Assembly (NCBI RefSeq): GCF_900067135.1
Contig: NZ_FJUR01000001.1
Coordinates: forward strand, 1,119,501-1,183,500
Direction of reading: 5' to 3'
Length of the DNA stretch: 64,000 nucleotides
Source: Rhizobium sp. 9140
Lineage (GTDB): Bacteria; Pseudomonadota; Alphaproteobacteria; Rhizobiales; Rhizobiaceae
This document shows, in pieces, positions 59,820 to 64,000 of the stretch. The translations under genes and the position numbers were made by a program. The notes beneath the pieces are model-generated. The model was not told where the DNA came from, did no database searches, and saw only the letters and a program-made list of their open reading frames with translations. Numbering within the stretch: position 1 is the stretch's first letter; each line of letters starts with the position of its first letter.

Positions 59820-60134
59820 CTAAAGCAGGACATGCGCCGATAAAGCCTGTCGCGCTGTCAGACACTCGTCGTCGCCCGGCATACAGGTGCGACAAACGAT
59901 CGGCCTGACATCGTAAATGCCGCAGCCGACATGCTGCCCCAGCACACCGGACAGGGCCGAGCACCGGTCGTTCTCACAGCGCATGCCGCCAAGATCCGTC
60001 GAGACGAACTCTTCCGGAATCCGTGCCAGCTCCTCCTCGCTCTCCATCGAGAAGCGCGGCCAGTCGGCGGAATAGGAGCAGCAGGCGCCGCAACTCTGGC
60101 AGTCGAAATCGTCAGTGGGGACGGCAGGCATCAT
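59820..60134 (-). CDS. YkgJ-family cysteine cluster protein
   Basis: 104 aa. CQSCGACCSYS at residues 12-22, CENDRCSAL, VGCGIYDVRPIVCRTCMPGDDEC: nine to ten Cys in the family's Fe-S/zinc-type pattern. Function unknown. A Met-Met start; no clear ribosome site. Divergent from the proline-racemase-family gene. Confidence 0.88.
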   Translation of the reverse strand: MMPAVPTDDFDCQSCGACCSYSADWPRFSMESEEELARIPEEFVSTDLGGMRCENDRCSALSGVLGQHVGCGIYDVRPIVCRTCMPGDDECLTARQALSAHVLL

Positions 60135-60304
60135 GGGGGGAATCTAGCACGCAAAGGCATGCCGCGCTATGCCGCTCGCGGGGTCGCAAATGCGCAAACG
60201 ATCGAAAGAGGGTCCCTAGGCAAAAGCTGAGAACAAGCGTAAATACCTCTGTACACATTTTGTCGCCAGCTTGCGCGACGTGACGGCACAAGAGGAGTCG
60301 ACCG

Positions 60305-61339
60305 ATGAGATGGAAGCGCACGATCCAGCTGCTGGATGTTCATTGCGAGGGCGAAATCGGCAAGGTCGCCATCGGCGGCGTGCCGAAAATTCCGGGTAAC
60401 ACCATCGCCGAACAGCTTCATCACATCAACACGGTGGATGACAGCCTCCGGCGGTTCCTGTGCCTGGAGCCGCGCGCGGCCTCCATTGGCTCGGTCAATC
60501 TGCTGGTGCCGGCCAAGCGTCCGGAGGCCGATGCCGGCTTCATCATTCTCCAGGCCGATCAGGCGCATGCCATGTCCGGCTCCAACTCCATCTGCGTTAC
60601 CACGGCGCTGCTCGAATCCGGCATCGTCGAGATGAAGGAGCCGGAAACGGTCGTCATGCTCGATACCGCCGCCGGGCTCGTCAAGGCGACGGCGACCTGC
60701 CGCGACGGCCGCTGCGAGCGCGTCAAGCTGACGATGACACCGTCCTTCGTGCAGGCGCTGGATGTTGCGGTGGACACGCCGCAATGGGGCACGATCAAGG
60801 TCGATCTCTGCTATGGCGGCATCTTCTATGCCCTTGTGGACGTTCATCAGATCGGCACGACGATCGAGAAAGCCAATGCCCGCGCGATCGTCGAGGCCGG
60901 CATGATCATCAAGGACATCGTCAACCGCACCATCCCGACGGTTCATCCCGAGATCCCGGAAATTTCTGGCGTCGCCTATGTCATGTTCCGCAGCACCGAA
61001 GCCGATGGCACGGTGCGCACCTGCACGACGATGTGGCCCGGCCGGGTCGATCGCTCTCCCTGCGGCACGGGCAGTTCCGCCAACCTCGCCACGCTGCACG
61101 CCCGCGGTCTCGCCAAGCCCGGCGATGTCTTCAAGTCCCGCTCGATCATCGGCTCCGAATTCGAGGTCGGGCTGGACAGCGTGACCGAAGTCGCCGGCCG
61201 GCCTGCCATCATCCCCACCATCTCGGGCCGCGGCTGGACGTTCGGCCTGCATCAGGTTGCTCTGGATCCTTTCGATCCGCTGGCGGATGGCTTTGCGCTG
61301 ACAGATACTTGGGGGCCGCAGGCGGGCGAGATCCGCTAG
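60305..61339 (+). CDS. Proline racemase family enzyme, likely trans-3-hydroxy-L-proline dehydratase
   Basis: 344 aa of the proline racemase/4-hydroxyproline epimerase fold. At the first catalytic position the motif is MSGSNSICVTTALLE (about residues 95-109), with Ser where racemases have Cys (MCGHx). The second Cys is present in SPCGTGSSANLA (about 254-265). A Ser/Cys or Thr/Cys pair marks trans-3-hydroxy-L-proline dehydratases in this family, while Cys/Cys marks racemases and epimerases, so dehydratase is my preferred call. putA lies nearby, but no hydroxyproline regulator or transporter is seen. Confidence 0.85.
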   Translation: MRWKRTIQLLDVHCEGEIGKVAIGGVPKIPGNTIAEQLHHINTVDDSLRRFLCLEPRAASIGSVNLLVPAKRPEADAGFIILQADQAHAMSGSNSICVTTALLESGIVEMKEPETVVMLDTAAGLVKATATCRDGRCERVKLTMTPSFVQALDVAVDTPQWGTIKVDLCYGGIFYALVDVHQIGTTIEKANARAIVEAGMIIKDIVNRTIPTVHPEIPEISGVAYVMFRSTEADGTVRTCTTMWPGRVDRSPCGTGSSANLATLHARGLAKPGDVFKSRSIIGSEFEVGLDSVTEVAGRPAIIPTISGRGWTFGLHQVALDPFDPLADGFALTDTWGPQAGEIR

Positions 61340-61499
61340 CCTGCATCCCGACCCGCACGGTTGCAACGGGCAGTCGAAGTTGACGATTGACCAAAGTCGT
61401 TCACCCCTTGTGAACGATGTGTCGTCAGCGCGTAGGCTATGTTTGTCATGCATTGTTGCTAAAGCTGAGGCATCTTCTTCCTCAACGGAGCCCGCACCC

Positions 61500-61883
61500 A
61501 TGTCCACCAGCGCCATCGTCCTCGTCGGACGCATTCTCCTCTCCATCATCTTCATCGTCGCCGGTTTCGGCAAGATCACCAACCTGTCGGGAACGGCCGG
61601 CTACTTCGCCGGCGCCGGCCTGCCGGTGCCGATGGTGACCGCAGTGATCGTCTCTCTCGTTGAACTCGTCGGCGGCATCTTCATTCTCGTCGGCTTCTTC
61701 ACGCGCCCGACGGCCTATGTCCTCGCCGCCTTCTGCATCGCCACGGCGTTCATCGCGCATTTCAACTTTGCCGACATGGGCCAGGCGATCAACTTCCAGA
61801 AGAACTTCGCCATGGCTGGCGGTTTCCTCTTGCTCGCGGCCTTCGGCCCCGGTGCCCTTTCAGTGGACGCGCGCCGCGCCTGA
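61500..61883 (+). CDS. DoxX family membrane protein
   Basis: 127 aa with four helices: IVLVGRILLSIIFIVAGFGKI, VTAVIVSLVELVGGIFILVGFFTRP, AYVLAAFCIATAFIAHF, NFAMAGGFLLLAAFGPGA. The FTRPTAYVLAAFCIATAFIAH region is the family signature. ATG at 61500 chosen by domain start; the frame is open to 61380. Role unknown; often linked to thiosulfate oxidation or redox homeostasis. Followed by a strong terminator. Confidence 0.9.
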   Translation: MSTSAIVLVGRILLSIIFIVAGFGKITNLSGTAGYFAGAGLPVPMVTAVIVSLVELVGGIFILVGFFTRPTAYVLAAFCIATAFIAHFNFADMGQAINFQKNFAMAGGFLLLAAFGPGALSVDARRA

Positions 61884-61904
61884 TCGGCTCTCTTTCGCTC
61901 AATG

Positions 61905-61938
61905 AAAAACCCGCCGGATCGACATCCAGCGGGTTTTT
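61905..61938. terminator. Bidirectional terminator between DoxX and the mutarotase gene
   Basis: Stem AAAAACCCGC / GCGGGTTTTT (61905-61914 with 61929-61938), 14-base loop, T-run on both strands. Serves the convergent genes on either side. Confidence 0.92.
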
Positions 61939-61956
61939 CGTTTCTCGGATGGCGCA

Positions 61957-62391
61957 TCACCCTGCAGGATAGATGACCCCCTTGCGAAGGATCATGTTGC
62001 CGTAGAGGCGCGGCTCGCTGGTCTGCACCACGGTGTGCGCCGCCTTGACCCGCGGATAGAAGTCGGGGCCGAGCAGCGGCACCACGGTCCTCTCCGGCTC
62101 GTGCCGGGCGCAGCAGGCAATGAGTTCCGCGTGCACGGGATCGAGAAGATCCCGGTCCTGCTTCACCGTCGCGCGAAAAATCGCCTCGTCCACGAAATCG
62201 TCGATCGGCATGACGCTGAGGATGGCATCGACCACCGGCACCACGCCATGACCGTCGAGACGGATCAGTCGGCGGGCATGTTCGAGCGCGGGATAGTTGC
62301 CATCGACAATGGCGATCTCGTCGCCATGGCCCATGGCGCGGAGCGTTGCGAGCAGGTCGGGGCTCAGGAGAGGGGAAAGACCTTTCAGCAT
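61957..62391 (-). CDS. RbsD/FucU family sugar mutarotase
   Basis: 144 aa: MLKGLSPLLSPDLLATLRAMGHGDEIAIVDGNYPA (metal-free pyranase fold; His at about residue 21), and YGNMILRKGVIYPAG at the end (typical RbsD/FucU). Interconverts sugar anomers (ribose pyranase or fucose mutarotase type). Overlaps the ROK gene stop (TGATG), so it is co-translated with the regulator. With the frc genes, a fructose or other sugar is the likely substrate, but this is inference. Confidence 0.9.
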   Translation of the reverse strand: MLKGLSPLLSPDLLATLRAMGHGDEIAIVDGNYPALEHARRLIRLDGHGVVPVVDAILSVMPIDDFVDEAIFRATVKQDRDLLDPVHAELIACCARHEPERTVVPLLGPDFYPRVKAAHTVVQTSEPRLYGNMILRKGVIYPAG

Positions 62392-63623
62392 CAGGCAGGT
62401 TCCTTGAAGAGGACATTGGTGTCGAGAAGATAGCGGGAGAAAAGCGGCAGGCTCGCTCCGCCGATGGCACGCGCTTCGGAGCCGACGGCGCCCTCGATGA
62501 TATCGGGGACGATGACGCCCTGCAGATCGAGATCCTGCACGGCCGTGCGCGTGGCGGCGACGATGCGCGCGCGCACCCAGCTTGGAAAGCCGCCGTCGAT
62601 GACGGCGGCTGCAAAATCGATGATCGAGGCGGCGGAGATGATGGCGCGGGCGAGCGCTTCCGCCGTCTGGACGATCCAGTCCTCCAGCGCCGCGCCGAAA
62701 TCGATCCACTCCTCGGCCGTATACCAGAGCGGCCGCGCATCGATACCACGCTCCCTTAGCATGTTTTCAAGAACGAAGATCGACGCGACCTTGAGAAGGG
62801 GCTGCGTGCGTCCGTCCGGCCCCGGCACCTGCAAGGGGCCGAGCGCTCCCGCGGTTCCCGTGCGGCCTGAGAACAGCGCGGAGTTCAGCACGATACCGCC
62901 GCCGATGAAGGAGCCGATGTAGAAATAGATGAAATCCGGATAGTTCGCGCCGACACCGAATACGAGCTCCGCGCCGCAGGCGCTCGTCGCGTCGTTCTGC
63001 AGGTAGACCGGGTAGGACGTGCGCGCCGACACCGCAGCCTGCAGGTCGAAATGCCGCCACCGCTCCATGGCCTCGCTCGGTGCACCGACTTCGGGCGCCC
63101 AGTTCCACAGCTCGAATGGGGTGGCGATGCCGATGCCGGCGATGCGCGACCGCTCGTCGGCACTCAGCATCCGCTCGAGCTTCGCCACCCCCTCGGTGAT
63201 GAAGGCCAGGATGTCGTCCGGCATGGGGTAGGGGTAGGGCTGGTGCAGATTGAGCCGGATGGTGCCAACGAAATCCATGAGAATGAGGTCGGCGCTGCGC
63301 CGGCCGATCTTGACGCCGAAGGAGTAGACGGCGGATGGATTGAGATGCATCGGCACCGATGGCTGTCCGACGCGCCCTCGCGTCGGCTCGCCCCGGATGA
63401 GCAGCCCGTCCTTCTCCAGCGCGCGCATGATCACCGACACGGTCTGCGCCGAAAGACCCGACCGGCGCGCGATATCCGCCTTCGACAGGCCATCGTGGCG
63501 ACGCACAAGCGACATGACGAGGCGCTCGTTGTGAGCGCGCACGCGCGTCTGGTTTGCCCCGCCCGCGGGATCCACGACATCGGGCATAACAGGCAGCGTC
63601 TCCTGTTCGGTAAAGTCCGTCAT
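62391..63623 (-). CDS. frcR: ROK-family transcriptional regulator (FrcR-like)
   Basis: 410 aa. N-terminal winged HTH at about residues 28-85 (NERLVMSLVRRHDGLSKADIARRSGLSAQTVSVIMRALEKDGLL). The ROK sugar-binding domain follows: FGVKIGRRSADLILMDFVG, YFYIGSFIGGGIVLN (about 232-246), GTAGALGPLQVPG. The zinc Cys motif of canonical ROK kinases is absent, as in many regulators. Divergent from the fructose-type binding protein, with a palindrome between them. In S. meliloti the gene divergent from frcBCAK is frcR; I use that name on context. Confidence 0.88.
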   Translation of the reverse strand: MTDFTEQETLPVMPDVVDPAGGANQTRVRAHNERLVMSLVRRHDGLSKADIARRSGLSAQTVSVIMRALEKDGLLIRGEPTRGRVGQPSVPMHLNPSAVYSFGVKIGRRSADLILMDFVGTIRLNLHQPYPYPMPDDILAFITEGVAKLERMLSADERSRIAGIGIATPFELWNWAPEVGAPSEAMERWRHFDLQAAVSARTSYPVYLQNDATSACGAELVFGVGANYPDFIYFYIGSFIGGGIVLNSALFSGRTGTAGALGPLQVPGPDGRTQPLLKVASIFVLENMLRERGIDARPLWYTAEEWIDFGAALEDWIVQTAEALARAIISAASIIDFAAAVIDGGFPSWVRARIVAATRTAVQDLDLQGVIVPDIIEGAVGSEARAIGGASLPLFSRYLLDTNVLFKEPA

Positions 63624-63733
63624 TCCAAGTCCTCCCGTTCCGGCGCAGTGCCGGAACCGTCCCTGCGCTTTTTCTCTGCATGTTAGGCATGCGACTGCAC
63701 AATCGACAGGCAGAGAATGCCACAGGTTTTTAA

Positions 63734-63750
63734 TAAATCAATTTGATTTA
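63734..63750. promoter_or_regulatory. Palindromic operator with overlapping -35 (frcR/frcB region)
   Basis: TAAATCAATTTGATTTA, a perfect 17-base inverted repeat about a central T, followed five bases later by TTGACA (63755-63760), a consensus -35 for frcB on the plus strand. The -10 is unclear. Candidate binding site for the ROK regulator. Confidence 0.6.
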
Positions 63751-63881
63751 GTTATTGACACGCAAAAACGTTTAGTGTTTGCTCGCTAACGGAAGCGCGG
63801 TTTCATTGCGGAGGACGTAACGATCGCGAAGCCTGACGGGCCGGGAACCCGGCTCACCATTTGATCCTTGGGAGGATATCC

Positions 63882-64000
63882 ATGAAGAATCTCGTAACCG
63901 CCGGTCTCGGCGCGCTGGCGCTCGGCGTCGTTTTCGCGGGCTCGGCACAGGCTGCCGACGTGACCGCCTGCCTTATAACCAAGACCGACACGAACCCCTT
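63882..64000 (+). CDS. frcB: Fructose ABC transporter substrate-binding protein (partial, right edge)
   Basis: First 39 codons only. Signal peptide [20 protein letters not shown]...AQAA, then the mature start [15 protein letters not shown], which matches the FrcB-type periplasmic binding protein family ([13 protein letters not shown]). GGGAGG lies six bases before the ATG. Part of the frcBCAK high-affinity fructose/mannose/ribose uptake operon by family and by the divergent ROK gene; the rest lies outside the window. Confidence 0.85.
   Translation, partial: MKNLVTAGLGALALGVVFAGSAQAADVTACLITKTDTNP

Overview
The window is chromosomal DNA of a Rhizobiaceae alphaproteobacterium (Sinorhizobium/Rhizobium/Shinella-like). 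The basis is high GC, the protein families, and a gene order I recognise from rhizobia: tme-mutS-glnD-murJ-trpS, then miaB-phoH-ybeY-corC-lnt-metK-trmB, then def-fmt-truA-dapE, and rpmH-rnpA-yidC-engB-argB. Most of it is core housekeeping DNA with tightly packed, often 4-bp overlapping genes. I see no convincing undescribed multi-gene system. The interesting signals are local.

Layout. 1-23.4 kb is a conserved core block: malic enzyme (cut by the left edge), mismatch repair, the nitrogen sensor GlnD, the lipid II flippase MurJ, TrpS, a universal stress protein, a NifU-like Fe-S scaffold, TsaB-RimI-PlsC, then MiaB-PhoH-YbeY-CorC-Lnt, an XRE regulator, MetK and TrmB. At 23.4-26.9 kb a DMT/EamA permease gene is split by a complete 2.5-kb IS21-family element, with a 6-bp target duplication and exact in-frame reconstruction. 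At 27.0-31.7 kb lie DUF1150, a small heat-shock gene with a sigma32-type promoter and a ROSE-like RNA thermometer, nucleoside hydrolase, a DUF883 protein, ribokinase and RmuC. 31.8-35.9 kb holds def-fmt-truA on the plus strand, converging with a membrane protein and dapE.

36.0-39.8 kb is an accessory-looking insert between dapE and dapD. It holds a dmeRF-type metal regulator and exporter whose exporter carries an in-frame amber codon, an aldo/keto reductase and a GAF histidine kinase. 39.8-50.1 kb holds dapD, a LOG-family enzyme, a PPOX-fold stress protein, an EF-hand protein, a HAD nucleotidase, a histidine phosphatase, argB, an anti-sigma factor, a Tat-dependent MsrB, and engB-yidC-rnpA-rpmH. 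50.4-64 kb holds a chemoreceptor, an orphan sensor kinase, tRNA-Arg(ACG), several small genes, putA, a proline-racemase-family dehydratase, DoxX, and a ROK regulator (frcR-like) with an RbsD/FucU mutarotase, divergent from the start of a fructose-type binding protein gene (frcB) cut by the right edge.

How the genes work together: nucleoside hydrolase plus ribokinase can salvage nucleoside ribose. Def and Fmt handle the formyl group of initiator Met, and TruA modifies tRNA. DapD and DapE are two steps of the succinylase lysine/DAP route. RpmH-RnpA-YidC-EngB links ribosome, RNase P and membrane insertion. PutA and the hydroxyproline-type dehydratase both serve proline-family catabolism.
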